Assembly (NCBI GenBank): GCA_963801105.1
Contig: CAWDDH010000003.1
Location: 1,674,001-1,738,000 of the forward strand
Direction: 5' to 3'
Origin: JAENVU01 sp963801105
GTDB lineage: Bacteria > Actinomycetota > Acidimicrobiia > IMCC26256 > JAENVU01
Length of the DNA stretch: 64,000 nt
Shown: piece after piece, positions 36,165 through 44,486 of the stretch
How the letters are laid out: every line of letters begins with the position of its first letter
How positions within the stretch are numbered: position 1 is the first letter of the stretch
Notes under the pieces: model-generated
Told to the model about the DNA's origin: nothing
What the model saw: the letters and a program-made list of their open reading frames with translations, nothing else
The model's database searches: none
Made by a program: the position numbers and the translations under genes

Positions 36165-37616
36165 ATGGCCTCGGGCGATTCGACCGCGCGCGCGACCGTG
36201 CTGATGGTCTTCTTCGGGGTGCAGCTCGGCATGATCCTGAGCACGCTCGACGGCACGATCGTGGCGACGGCCCTCCCCACGATCGGGCGCGACCTCGGAC
36301 ACGAGTCGCAGCGGTCGTGGGTGATCACCGGCTACCTGCTCGCGCAGGTGGCGACCATGCCGATCTACGGCAAGCTCGGCGATCTCTACGGTCGCAAGCG
36401 CATCTATCTGGTCGCGCTCGGGGTGTTCGCCGTCGGCTCGATGCTCTGCGGGATCGCCGGCTCGCTGGAGCAGCTGGTCGCGTTCCGGTTCCTCCAGGGT
36501 CTCGGCTCGGGTGGGCTCGGCGTGCTGGCCATGGCGGTGGTCGCCGATGTCGTCCCGGCCCGCCAGCTCGGCCGGTGGCTCGGCTACCAGGGCGCACTGT
36601 TCGCGGTGGCGAGCCTCGTCGGCCCGCTGAGCGGCGGGGTGCTCGTGGACCACCTGAGCTGGCGGTGGGCGTTCTACGTGAACCTTCCGCTCGCGGCGGT
36701 GAGCGCGCTCATCGTGATGACCCGGCTCCACGTGCCCTACCGGCGGGTCACTCACGCGATCGACTATCTCGGCGCGTCGCTGCTGACGATGGTGCTCGCC
36801 GCGGTCGTGCTGGTCGCCAGCCTCGGAGGGCGGGAGGTCGCGTGGGACTCGCCGACCGTGATCGGCCTCGGCCTGCTCGCGGTCGTCGGCGTCGTCGGCT
36901 TCGTCCGTCACGAGCGGTCGGCGCGGGAGCCGGTGTTGCCGTTGGCCATGCTCGCAGCGCGGGTGGTGCGGGTCGCGAGCCTGATCAACACGACGAGCGG
37001 AGCGCTGTTCGCGGCGGGCATCTACTTCATCCCGGTCTTCCTCCAACAGGTCGCGGGGGTGAGCGCGACCCGCTCGGGCATGCTCCTGATCCCGTTCATG
37101 TTCACGACGGCGTTCACCACGTTGGTGGCCGGTCGGCGGGTGGAGACGACGGGTCGGTACCGCACCTGGCCGATCGTCGGCTCGATCCTCACGCTCGTCG
37201 GGGTCGCGCTCCTCGCCACACTCGTCGAGGCGAGCTCGGTGTGGACGGTCGCCGCGTTCGGCGCCGTGCTCGGCAGCGGCATCGGATTCATCATGCAGAC
37301 GTCGCTGCTGGCGCTGCAGAACGGGGTGGAGTACCGGGAGCTGGGCGTCGCGACGTCGACGGCGTTGCTGAGTCGGATGCTGGGCGTCACCCTCGGCGCC
37401 GCGGTGCTGAGCGCCGTGTTCCAGGCCCAGGTCGGTGTCAGCGGGACACCGACGGCCGCGGAGGCCGCGGGCGCGATCCCGGCCGTCTACCTGGCGGCCG
37501 TCCCGGTCGCGCTGCTCACGATCGTGCTCGCGGTGCGGCTGCCCGAGCACGCACTCCGCGAGCACACGGGTCTCGACGAAGATCACCCCGTCGTCTTGCT
37601 CGTCGAGCCGGAGTAG
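36165..37616 (+). CDS. MFS drug exporter, DHA2 (EmrB/QacA) family
   Basis: A 483-residue exporter with about 14 membrane helices. Motif C-like and D1 features are visible: LSTLDGTIVATALPTIGRDL in helix 1, GKLGDLYGRKRIYLVALGVFAVGSMLCG (motif A) and FLQGLGSGGLGVLAMAVVADVV. Proton-driven export of toxic compounds is likely. TACGGT at 36154-36159 lies five bases before ATG 36165, so the mRNA is probably leaderless. Confidence 0.94.
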   Translation: MASGDSTARATVLMVFFGVQLGMILSTLDGTIVATALPTIGRDLGHESQRSWVITGYLLAQVATMPIYGKLGDLYGRKRIYLVALGVFAVGSMLCGIAGSLEQLVAFRFLQGLGSGGLGVLAMAVVADVVPARQLGRWLGYQGALFAVASLVGPLSGGVLVDHLSWRWAFYVNLPLAAVSALIVMTRLHVPYRRVTHAIDYLGASLLTMVLAAVVLVASLGGREVAWDSPTVIGLGLLAVVGVVGFVRHERSAREPVLPLAMLAARVVRVASLINTTSGALFAAGIYFIPVFLQQVAGVSATRSGMLLIPFMFTTAFTTLVAGRRVETTGRYRTWPIVGSILTLVGVALLATLVEASSVWTVAAFGAVLGSGIGFIMQTSLLALQNGVEYRELGVATSTALLSRMLGVTLGAAVLSAVFQAQVGVSGTPTAAEAAGAIPAVYLAAVPVALLTIVLAVRLPEHALREHTGLDEDHPVVLLVEPE

Positions 37617-37679
37617 GCGCGGGCGGCGACACCGGTACGATTCGGGTCCATCGCGACGCATCGAGTGGAGGGCACCGGC

Positions 37680-38567
37680 ATGACGAGCGTCACCGAACCG
37701 ACGCTCCTCACCGAGGAGACCGTCCGGGACTTCGAGCGCGACGGCTTCGCCGTGGTCCCCGGTCTCCTCACCGGCGACGAGCTCGATCGTTACGGGGCCG
37801 CGGTCACGGCGGCCGTCGCCGACCGGACCCGGAACGACACGACGCCGCTCGCGGAGAAGAGCCGGTACCAGCAGTCGTTCGTGCAGTGCATGAACCTGTG
37901 GGAGGACCATCCCGAGGTCGCGCCGCTCGTGTTCCACCCGCGCGTCGGCCAGGCCGCGGCGGAGCTGCTCCGCGTGCCCGCGGTGCGGCTCTGGCACGAC
38001 CAGGCGCTCGTCAAGCGCGCGGGCGGGCGTGTGACCGATCCGCACCAGGACCACCCGTACTGGCCGATCGAGGAGACCGCCTCGGTGACCGCGTGGATCC
38101 CGTTCGCGGGCTCCACCGCGGCGAGCGGAGCGATGTCCTATCTGCCCGGCAGCCACGCGATCGGGCTTCGCACGTTCGTGAACATCTTCTTCGGCGAGCC
38201 CGAGGACATCCTCGCCGATCCGGATATGGCCGGTATCGAGCCGGTGCTCGTCGAGGTGCCACGGGGCAGCGTGGCGTTCCACCACGGGCTGACGGTGCAC
38301 CTCGCGGGTGCGAACACCAGCGACCGGGACCGGGTGGTGCAGACGGTCATCTACTTCCCTGATGGCAGCACCCGCGGGTCCCCGTTCCCGCACTTCGCCG
38401 TCGAGCGGGGCGGGATCGAGGTCGGTGCGCCGATCGACAGCGACGTGACGCCGATCGCCTGGCCGCGTCCAACGGACGAACCGATCCCGCCGGTGCCCAC
38501 AGCGGCGTTCGACGCGCTGCCGACGCAGTTCGCCGACTCGGGGGCGACGCCCACGCCACGCGACTGA
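37680..38567 (+). CDS. Phytanoyl-CoA dioxygenase (PhyH) family protein
   Basis: A 295-residue Fe(II)/2-oxoglutarate oxygenase. The HxD motif is in DPHQDHPYWPIE, the distal His in VAFHHGLTVHLAGANTS, and the 2-oxoglutarate Arg probably in the following NTSDRDR. ATG 37680 follows GGAGGGCAC; an in-frame GTG at 37665 is less likely. It hydroxylates an unknown substrate. A second, frameshifted PhyH gene lies at 43402-44210. Confidence 0.9.
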   Translation: MTSVTEPTLLTEETVRDFERDGFAVVPGLLTGDELDRYGAAVTAAVADRTRNDTTPLAEKSRYQQSFVQCMNLWEDHPEVAPLVFHPRVGQAAAELLRVPAVRLWHDQALVKRAGGRVTDPHQDHPYWPIEETASVTAWIPFAGSTAASGAMSYLPGSHAIGLRTFVNIFFGEPEDILADPDMAGIEPVLVEVPRGSVAFHHGLTVHLAGANTSDRDRVVQTVIYFPDGSTRGSPFPHFAVERGGIEVGAPIDSDVTPIAWPRPTDEPIPPVPTAAFDALPTQFADSGATPTPRD

Positions 38568-38619
38568 ACGGGAGCCGTGCGGTGGCGAGGCGCCGGGCCC
38601 CGGTGGCGCGCGGGGATGC

Positions 38620-39099
38620 TCAGGCGCGCTCGACCCGGCGCCGACCACGCTCGGGCGTCCACGACTCGACCACGAGCATGGCGGCGTCGGCATTCAGGCC
38701 CGTGACGACCACTTCGGTGACGTCGGCGACGAACATCTCCCCGTCGGGCCCTTCACCCGCCTCGTTCTTCGGCACCGCGCCCGCCGGCATCGCGCGTCCG
38801 GCGATCTTCGCCTCACCTGGCCATTCAGACTCCTTGCCCTCCTCGGGGTGGAACGTCGGGCCGTGCAGCGCGAATCGCGGATCCCGCGCGAGGTCAGCAC
38901 CCTTGCGAGCACCGGCCATCGAGCCGAAGCGGAGGTCGCCGTCCTCGAACTCGCACTCGATCCCGGAGATGCGGGGCGAACCGTCGACCCTCAGCGTGGC
39001 GATCGTCTTGTGGCGCCCCGCGTCGAAGAGCTGCCGCACCCGCGCGGCGAACTCGGGCTCCGCCGCCTCGAACGCTCTCCACGTCGCCACGGTTCGCAC
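38620..39099 (-). CDS. Pyridoxamine-5'-phosphate-oxidase-like (PPOX) split-barrel protein
   Basis: A 159-residue flavin/F420-binding split barrel: HKTIATLRVDGSPRISGIECEFEDGDLRFGSM and LARDPRFALHGP. Probably an FMN or F420 protein of unknown reaction. The start is GTG 39099 or GTG 39090; both give the family N terminus. Confidence 0.85.
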   Translation of the reverse strand: MRTVATWRAFEAAEPEFAARVRQLFDAGRHKTIATLRVDGSPRISGIECEFEDGDLRFGSMAGARKGADLARDPRFALHGPTFHPEEGKESEWPGEAKIAGRAMPAGAVPKNEAGEGPDGEMFVADVTEVVVTGLNADAAMLVVESWTPERGRRRVERA

Positions 39100-39129
39100 G
39101 CCTCTCTTGTCTCGCTCCGGCCTCGCGGG

Positions 39130-39202
39130 CGCCCCCGGCAGGATTCGAACCTGCGACGCACGGTTTAGGAAACCGATGCTCTATCCCCTGAGCTACGAGG
39201 GC
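39130..39202 (-). tRNA. tRNA-Arg (anticodon CCT)
   Basis: A 73-nt cloverleaf on the minus strand. The acceptor arm (GCCCTCG with CGGGGGC, discriminator G) has one G-U pair. The D arm is GCTC/GAGC, the anticodon loop TTCCTAA gives CCT, and the T arm is GCAGG-TTCGAAT-CCTGC. The anticodon stem has a terminal T-T mismatch. CCA is not encoded. It reads AGG codons. IS remnants begin about 170 bases beyond its 5' end. Confidence 0.95.
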
Positions 39203-39373
39203 GGGGGATGCAGAAAACGTGGCAGAAAACCCGATGCGATGGTGGGATCCGGCTGAGATTTGCTGCATCTGGGACGTTGGACTGCGTTCGTCCGTGCCGC
39301 GACGGTAGTTGAGCGGGCGTTCGTCCCGATCCGGGCGCGTCGAAGTCGATCCCGTGATCTGGGCGGTGGTGAT

Positions 39374-39827
39374 TCAGGCGGCGAGTGCGGTGGGTTGTCG
39401 TCGCCGGTGTTGGTGGAGCGCGAGGCCGTTGACCATCAGCGCGTAGCCGAGCAGGTTGAGCAGTTGGCGTTCGTGGCCGAGGCTGTGGGCGCGGCGGAGC
39501 CAGAGGCTGTCGTCGAGGGCGCGGTTGATCGCTTCGGCGTCGTTGCGGCGCGGGTAGAGCCGTTCGAAGTCGGGGTCGTCGGCGGCGATGGGCCGGACGT
39601 TCTCGGTCCGGTTCAACTTCCGCGCCGCGTCCTCGTCGTTGCCGTGCAGCCGGACGGTGACGATGCCGTTCCCGTGGGTGTCGGGGAGTCGGTAGTCGTT
39701 GTACCAGCGGTACTTGCCGTTCTTGTCCCGCACCCGGTGCGTCCGCACGCGGGGGAGTGGGATGAAGGTGAGATCGCCGATGTCGGTGAGCTCCCCGATG
39801 CCGATCGATCCATCGCGCGCGTAGAGG
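39374..39827 (-). pseudogene. C-terminal remnant of a DDE-type transposase, cut by the IS6 element
   Basis: About 150 residues remain, including RPIAADDPDFERLYPRRNDAEAINRALDDSLWLRRAHS and LLGYALMVNGLALHQHRRRQ, which resembles the end of actinobacterial transposases with a RNDAE catalytic Glu helix. The 5' part is missing because the frame runs into the IS6 terminal repeat at 39828. I cannot assign the IS family. Confidence 0.55.
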
Positions 39828-40653
39828 GGCACTGTTGCGTTGTGCCGGGCCGCGCCGCGTGGAGCCGAGGAACCGTTCGGGTTCGGGGTTCAGATCGTCC
39901 GGGCCAGTGCGGTGAACGCATGCTCGACCCGCCGGTGCGGGAGCGCGTCGACGCCCAGTTCGTAGTGGCCGCGTCGAATGTTCTGCATCAACGCGTGACC
40001 ACGGATGATCAGACGAGCCGAATCGTCGCGTTTGAGGCCGCGCATTGGTCGAAGTCTGGCTTTGAGTCTGCCGTGATCGCCCTCCACGCGGTTGTTCGCG
40101 TACTGGGCGGTGTTGTGAAACGCCGCGGGCATGAGTCCCTCGATCGCAGCCCTCAACGCTGGCGCCCGGTCCGTCACGACCTCGACCGGGTCGCCATGCG
40201 TACGCAGTGCCCGGGCGAAGAACCGGCGCGCGGCGCGGAGATCGCGGCGCGTCGAGACGAGCACGTCGATGATCGGTCCGTACTGGTCAACGGCCCGGTA
40301 GAGGTACCGCCACCGGCCGGCGACCTTCACGTAGGTCTCGTCGACCAACCACCGGTCGCCCACCGCATGCCGGCACGGCCCGGCCGCGTCGACGAACGGC
40401 GGGATGAAGCGCTGGACCCACCGGTAGATCGTGACGTGATCGACCTCGATCCCGCGTTCGCCGAGGAGCTCCTCGACACCGCGATACGACAGTCCGTACC
40501 GCAGATACCACCGGACGGCGAGGACGATGATCTCCGATGGGAACCGGAACCCAGCGAACGCTGAACTCGGAACGGCAGGCATCGGACGGGAACGGCGACC
40601 TCTCATACCGCCAACATCACCGCCGACCGCGACCCTGGGCCAATGCAACAGTC
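39828..40653 (-). mobile_element. IS6-family insertion sequence, near intact
   Basis: The left end GGCACTGTTGCG and the right end, read inward as AGGACTGTTGCA, are IS6/IS26-type terminal repeats (IS26: GGCACTGTTGCAAA). They enclose one transposase gene. The right repeat differs at the outer bases. No 8-bp target duplication is seen (GCGTAGAG versus TCTGGGAG). The element therefore probably sits at a recombination or deletion junction. Confidence 0.85.
39890..40582 (-). CDS. IS6-family transposase
   Basis: A 230-residue DDE transposase: FRFPSEIIVLAVRWYLRYGLSYR and GIEVDHVTIYRWVQRF (N-terminal HTH), then DETYVKVAGRWRYLYRAVDQ (first Asp), VVTDRAPAL (second Asp) and YANNRVEGDHGRLKARL (Glu). ATG 40582 gives the usual IS6 length; an upstream in-frame start (to 40648) would run into the terminal repeat. 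It appears intact and could act on all the IS6 ends in this window. Confidence 0.92.
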   Translation of the reverse strand: MPAVPSSAFAGFRFPSEIIVLAVRWYLRYGLSYRGVEELLGERGIEVDHVTIYRWVQRFIPPFVDAAGPCRHAVGDRWLVDETYVKVAGRWRYLYRAVDQYGPIIDVLVSTRRDLRAARRFFARALRTHGDPVEVVTDRAPALRAAIEGLMPAAFHNTAQYANNRVEGDHGRLKARLRPMRGLKRDDSARLIIRGHALMQNIRRGHYELGVDALPHRRVEHAFTALARTI

Positions 40654-40659
40654 CTCTGG

Positions 40660-40896
40660 GAGATCCCGTTCGTGACGGTCGGTGTCGCCGGACCGGACGG
40701 AGTGTCGCAGCACTTCGAGAGCTACGAGCTGGAGGACTTCCCCCGCGCGACCGAACGGTTCGCGGCGCTCGCGGCAGCCCCGGCGACGCACGATCCGAAG
40801 ATGCTGTCGAGATCCAGGGGGACCGAGCGCGGAGCGACCTTCGCTCGTGGGGACGGACCGACGGGGATTGCCGAACCCCTGACCGGCTGCCTGTGA
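40660..40896 (+). pseudogene. Possible 3' remnant of a SnoaL-like or cyclase-associated protein
   Basis: Directly after the IS6 right end an open frame reads TVLWEIPFVTVGVAGPDGVSQHFESYELEDFPRATERFAALA, like the C-terminal part of NTF2/SnoaL-fold proteins attached to regulatory ATPases. No start is left, and the last 25 residues look non-native. Probably debris from an IS6-mediated deletion. Confidence 0.3.
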
Positions 40897-40988
40897 CGCG
40901 ATGAGGTTGTCGGGGAAGCCGGTGTCGTCGTCACGAAGCCAGTGACCCCCAACCGACGGAAGGCTCTCGAACCCGACCTGTCACCCGA

Positions 40989-41708
40989 TCACGCCACGAT
41001 CGTCCCTGGGTGATCATCGGCCGCCTCGTGTGGAACCCGAGCCAATCCGATACCCCCGGCGACCGTCGCCCAGGCGACGATGAGGAGTCCGAAGACGGGC
41101 ACCACAGGGAGGACCGACCGAGTGAACTGCATCGAGACGACGACGCCGGTCAAGGGCACGAGAAGCGAGAAGCAGGCGAAGCCGATTCCCCCGATCACGC
41201 CGAGCAGGGCTGTGCTGCGGTGGCCCACGATGGCGGCGCGGCCGAGAGACCAGGCGACGGCCGCGACGCACAGCGCCCACACGCCGTCCACGCCCTCGAC
41301 GAGGTCCTTCGCCCAGAACGCCCACCCGTGGCGAGAGTTCGCGACGCTGTCACGTCCTAATGGCAGGAGCAGGTGGACGAGCATCGCGAGGACACAGAAC
41401 AGGGCGATCGGTCGGGCGAGATCGAGAACGCGTCGGGCGCGGGGCGGGATCCCGTCCTGGCGCGAGATCTCGAAGACGACGACCGTGAACAGGACGTAGC
41501 TGGAGAGGAGCAGCAGGTGCGCGGGCCACCAGTCGGCTTGGCCGGTCTGGGTGTGTGCGACCTCTGCCATGTCGTGGGCGTCCGGGGCGTGCGGATGGAT
41601 GATCACCCCGGCGAGGAACAGCAGACCGGTTGCGATCAACAACGCGGCGGCGCGCCTTCCGATTCGGTTCGCCGACGTGACCGCCGAGTGTGTCGTGACG
41701 CGGGCCAT
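40989..41708 (-). CDS. Integral membrane protein of unknown function (DUF4386-like size)
   Basis: A 239-residue protein with about six hydrophobic segments (AALLIATGLLFLAGVII, WPAHLLLLSSYVLFTVVVF, LGVIGGIGFACFSLLVPLTGVVV). A strong Shine-Dalgarno, AAAGGAGG, precedes ATG 41708. It is divergent from a TetR gene with a palindrome between, so it is probably that regulator's target. No transport motif recognised. Confidence 0.75.
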   Translation of the reverse strand: MARVTTHSAVTSANRIGRRAAALLIATGLLFLAGVIIHPHAPDAHDMAEVAHTQTGQADWWPAHLLLLSSYVLFTVVVFEISRQDGIPPRARRVLDLARPIALFCVLAMLVHLLLPLGRDSVANSRHGWAFWAKDLVEGVDGVWALCVAAVAWSLGRAAIVGHRSTALLGVIGGIGFACFSLLVPLTGVVVSMQFTRSVLPVVPVFGLLIVAWATVAGGIGLARVPHEAADDHPGTIVA

Positions 41709-41733
41709 CCCGCCTCCTTTAGATATAATGACA

Positions 41734-41746
41734 CATATTCAATATG
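41734..41746. promoter_or_regulatory. Candidate TetR operator next to a TATAAT box
   Basis: CATATT-C-AATATG is a perfect 6-bp inverted repeat lying just after a consensus -10 box TATAAT (41724-41729) and before the TetR ATG 41761. Confidence 0.5.
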
Positions 41747-41760
41747 AGAGTCTCGACTCG

Positions 41761-42417
41761 ATGACGCCGGATGTCAACCCGCGGCGCAGCTACAACAACC
41801 GCCGCCGCCGCCAGCACGCCGAGGCAACCCATCGGGCAATGCTCGAGTCCGCTCGCACGCTGCTCCTCGAGCGCGGCTACGGCGCAACGTCGCTGGCGCT
41901 CGTCGCCGAACGGGCCGACGTGTCGCCTCACACGGTGTACAAGGCGTTCCGCAACAAGCCAACGCTGCTCAAAGCTGTCTTCGACTACTCGGTCGCCGGC
42001 GACGACGAACCCGAGCCGATCCTGCAACGCGAACGAGCTGCCCGGATACGGGCGGAGCCGGACGCCGCGCGCAAGATCGACCTGTATGCCGACGGGCTCA
42101 TCGAGACCTTGACCCGAGCTGCGCCCGTTCAGCTCCTTGCCCGGGCCGCTGCCGACAGCGACCCGGAGACGAAGCTGGTCTGGGAACAGATCCAACAAGA
42201 GCGGCTCACCGGTATGACCCACCTCGCCAACGTCCTGGCCGACACGGGACGACTCGCGGCCGATGTCTCCGCGACAGAAGCCCGCGACACCCTCTGGGCC
42301 TACAGCTCACCAGAGCTCTACCAGCTGCTCGTCCTCGAACGCGGCTGGCCTGCACCGCGCTACCGAGCCTGGATCGCCAAGGCATTGACGGCCGCCCTGC
42401 TCGCGGCCCCGAGCTGA
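41761..42417 (+). CDS. TetR-family transcriptional regulator
   Basis: A 218-residue regulator: ATHRAMLESARTLLLERGYGATSLALVAERADVSPHTVYKAFRNKPTLLKAVFDY is the HTH domain, preceded by an Arg-rich tail (NNRRRRQ). ATG 41761 is used, with GAGAG upstream; an ATG at 41728 overlaps the TATAAT box and is unlikely. The C-terminal domain (PELYQLLVLERGWPAPRYRAWIAKAL) is a common TetR dimer domain. Probably controls the divergent membrane protein. Confidence 0.9.
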   Translation: MTPDVNPRRSYNNRRRRQHAEATHRAMLESARTLLLERGYGATSLALVAERADVSPHTVYKAFRNKPTLLKAVFDYSVAGDDEPEPILQRERAARIRAEPDAARKIDLYADGLIETLTRAAPVQLLARAAADSDPETKLVWEQIQQERLTGMTHLANVLADTGRLAADVSATEARDTLWAYSSPELYQLLVLERGWPAPRYRAWIAKALTAALLAAPS

Positions 42418-42452
42418 GATCGCGGCCAGACAAGTGGCGATCCTTCACGGCA

Positions 42453-42470
42453 CCGAGATCGCCATCTCGG
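42453..42470 (+). terminator. Possible terminator hairpin after the TetR gene
   Basis: CCGAGAT and ATCTCGG form a perfect 7-bp stem with loop CGCC, 35 bases after the TetR stop. No T-run follows, so this is weak. Confidence 0.3.
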
Positions 42471-42602
42471 ACTCCACGCCCACCGCTTCGTGCGCCGCCT
42501 CCGTAACGCTTCATCCGCTCACTGAGCGGTCCTGAGGAGACCGCAGCGCTTCGCGTGCCGTTCCCGTGAACACCGTGCCCTCGGCGTGCCCGTCACACCG
42601 CG

Positions 42603-42941
42603 TCACTGCGGTCGTTCACGGTCGACACCAGTCACTCGATCTGGCGTCTGACCTACGCGCCGTCGGGCGATGCAGCGCTGTGCTTCGGCGTCGGTGAAGC
42701 CGTCGAAGATCGCGCCGCGTCGGGCGTCGAGCGCGTCGCGTGTCCGCCTGATCTCGCTCCAGTGCTCCGCGGGCGTCGAGAGAATCTCGCTGCGTACCGA
42801 GCCGCCGCGGGCGAGGACCGCGGCAACGCACGGGGCGAGCTCGCCCGGCGGGGCGCCGATTCCGCGCAGGGCGTCGGCGTCGGGCACGAGCCGGGTGAAC
42901 GACTCCATGGCGGTCGCGGCTTCGACATCGCGGTAGGACAC
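42603..42941 (-). CDS. Hypothetical protein, about 112 residues
   Basis: An open frame from GTG 42941 (or ATG 42908) with strongly G/C-biased third codon positions, as expected for real coding sequence here. It reads MESFTRLVPDADALRGIGAPPGELAPCVAAVLARGGSVRSEILSTPAEHWSEIRRTRDALDARR with no recognised domain; it is mostly helical with a charged C terminus. It is divergent from the winged-helix gene 42977-43369, so the two may be functionally linked. Confidence 0.45.
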   Translation of the reverse strand: MSYRDVEAATAMESFTRLVPDADALRGIGAPPGELAPCVAAVLARGGSVRSEILSTPAEHWSEIRRTRDALDARRGAIFDGFTDAEAQRCIARRRVGQTPDRVTGVDRERPQ

Positions 42942-42976
42942 GAGTCGCCTCGATTTGTACGACCTATCATTCGTGT

Positions 42977-43369
42977 ATGGCGAGTCGTGCCAAGAAGTCG
43001 GAGCCGGCGGCACCGGGCGAGTGGACCTTCCTGACGAATCACGCGCATGTGCTGCTGTGCCTCGTCGCGGATCCTGAGATCCGGTTGCGAGATGTCGCCG
43101 AGGCGGTGGGAATCACCGAACGCGCCGCACAACGCATCGTCATGGAGCTCGAAGGCGCCGGCTACCTCGAGCGTGAACGCGTCGGCCGACGGAATCGCTA
43201 CCGTCTGCATGCCGATCAACCGCTGCGCCACCCGATGGACCGCGACCATCGCGTGAACGAGCTGCTCCTCGTGCTGTCGCCGGAAGGCGCGGGGCGCACC
43301 AGCTCGGCCATCCCGAACCGGTCGTCGCCGCAGCGCGCACAGCGAGCGGGTCGGAAGGCCGCACGCTGA
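42977..43369 (+). CDS. Winged-helix DNA-binding protein (MarR-like)
   Basis: A 130-residue regulator-like protein: GEWTFLTNHAHVLLCLVADPEIRLRDVAEAVGITERAAQRIVMELEGAGYLERERVGRRNRY is a compact winged helix. A basic tail follows. The -10-like TATCAT (42965-42970) six bases before the ATG suggests a leaderless mRNA. Target unknown; the divergent hypothetical gene is a candidate. Confidence 0.85.
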   Translation: MASRAKKSEPAAPGEWTFLTNHAHVLLCLVADPEIRLRDVAEAVGITERAAQRIVMELEGAGYLERERVGRRNRYRLHADQPLRHPMDRDHRVNELLLVLSPEGAGRTSSAIPNRSSPQRAQRAGRKAAR

Positions 43370-43401
43370 GGCTCGTCCGCAATCGGCGTTGACGAGGTGC
43401 C

Positions 43402-44210
43402 TCAGGGCACGACCCAGGGGTCACCGAGGTGCTCGCGGATCCACGTGCGCAACGGGACGTCCTGGTCCTCGGGTTCGAATCGCCCATTGGCGCTGCTCGA
43501 CCAACCGAGAAGCTGACGGCGGATCGGGTCGACTTGATCGAGGAGGGTCTCGTGGTCCATGTCCGACTTCGCCCGGAGCCACCGGTAGGAGTACCCGTAC
43601 GTGACCAAGACGCGTGTCTGGTTCGAGCAGTTCACACTCGCGGCATGCCAGAGCCGGCGATCGAAGATGATTGCGTCCCCGGCGGCCGCTCGGATCTCGA
43701 TCACGCCGTCGGGCTGTTCGCCGTCGCGCACGGCGGGCCGGCCCGATCGATGGCTCCCGGCGACGACGCACAGATTGCCCATGCCCGTGCGGGGAAGGTC
43801 GGTCAGGAAGTATCCCACCTTGACCGAAACGCGAGGCTGCGGGTCCGTCTCGAGGTCGCGGTTCATCCGGTTGTTGTCCTGGTGCCACCCGTACACGCCC
43901 GGAGGACTGCCCGGCGGCGCCGGGGGAGTGGACGAGCAGCTGCGTGTGGAAGAGCTGGATGTGCCAGCCGAGCACCCCCCACATCGGAAAGGTGGTTGCG
44001 AGATCGATGAGGTCGAGCCAGCACTCGTTCTTCGCGACCAGGTCGTGCAGGTTCAAGACGTGGTGCGGACCGATCCCGGGTTGCGTGCGATACCGGAGGT
44101 CTTCGTCCCGCGCGGCGGCACAGCAGCGTCCGCACCACCTCGGCCGAGAGCGCCGCAGGCGCGAAGAGGAACCCGTCGCGCTCGAACTGCTCGCGTTCGG
44201 AGGCTGTCAA
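43402..44210 (-). pseudogene. PhyH-family dioxygenase, two apparent frameshifts
   Basis: Read across three frames, the gene gives MTASEREQFERDGFLFAPAALSAEVVRTLL, then DEDLRYRTQPGIGPHHVLNLHDLVAKNECWLDLIDLATTF, then GSPPGVYGWHQDNNRMNRDLETDPQP with the HxD motif (His and Asp in HQD), and finally DRRLWHAASVN with the distal His. One extra base near 44120 and one in CCC at 43910-43912 explain both breaks (809 nt is 3n+2). A protein of about 268 residues is expected if corrected. It resembles hydroxylases of the same family as 37680-38567. Confidence 0.75.
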
Positions 44211-44310
44211 CCGCTCTCGACGGCGGACACGTCCACGAACGCGGGATCCTACCGCCGGAGCTGGAAATCGAGCCTGCGAGAAGACGGTCCGCGACTCCGC
44301 GCCGCCGCGC

Positions 44311-44339
44311 TTGACATACGATCTCTATTTCGGTACTCT
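44311..44339 (+). promoter_or_regulatory. Promoter for the riboswitch-baeRF transcript
   Basis: Consensus TTGACA (44311-44316), a 17-base spacer and TACTCT (44334-44339). The expected start site (about 44346) is just before the aptamer. Confidence 0.75.
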
Positions 44340-44349
44340 CTCGTCCTGA

Positions 44350-44436
44350 GAAGGGGAGTACCCCACGAGGCCCGTCGTCACCACGGTGTTCTGCACCCGG
44401 CGCGGCCAGCGGTGCGAGCACCGCGGAGAGACCTTC
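44350..44436 (+). ncRNA. yybP-ykoY (manganese) riboswitch aptamer
   Basis: The RNA starts GAAGGGGAGUA, contains CGUCGUCACCACGG, has the hairpin GCGGUG-CGAG-CACCGC and ends GGAGAGACCUUC. These are the conserved L1, central and L3 pieces of the Mn2+-sensing family. P1 pairs GAAGG (44350-44354) with CCUUC (44432-44436). The order matches the second copy at 47046-47138 element by element; P2 is weaker here. A 7-bp GC hairpin (44452-44468) and a GGAGG ribosome site follow, a possible expression platform. The call rests on recalled family consensus, not a covariance search. Confidence 0.75.
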
Positions 44437-44451
44437 CGGAGAATCCATCAC

Positions 44452-44468
44452 GGCCCCGAACCGGGGCC
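44452..44468 (+). promoter_or_regulatory. GC hairpin between riboswitch and start codon
   Basis: GGCCCCG (44452-44458) pairs with CGGGGCC (44462-44468) around AAC, followed seven bases later by the ribosome site ACGGAGG. It has no T-run, so control of ribosome access is more likely than intrinsic termination. Confidence 0.4.
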
Positions 44469-44486
44469 CGATTCACGGAGGTCACC

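Noticed and set aside
35616..38693. A 1025-residue minus-strand frame
   Set aside because: Only its last 147 codons (the VOC protein) look real; the rest is antisense to the MFS and PhyH genes.
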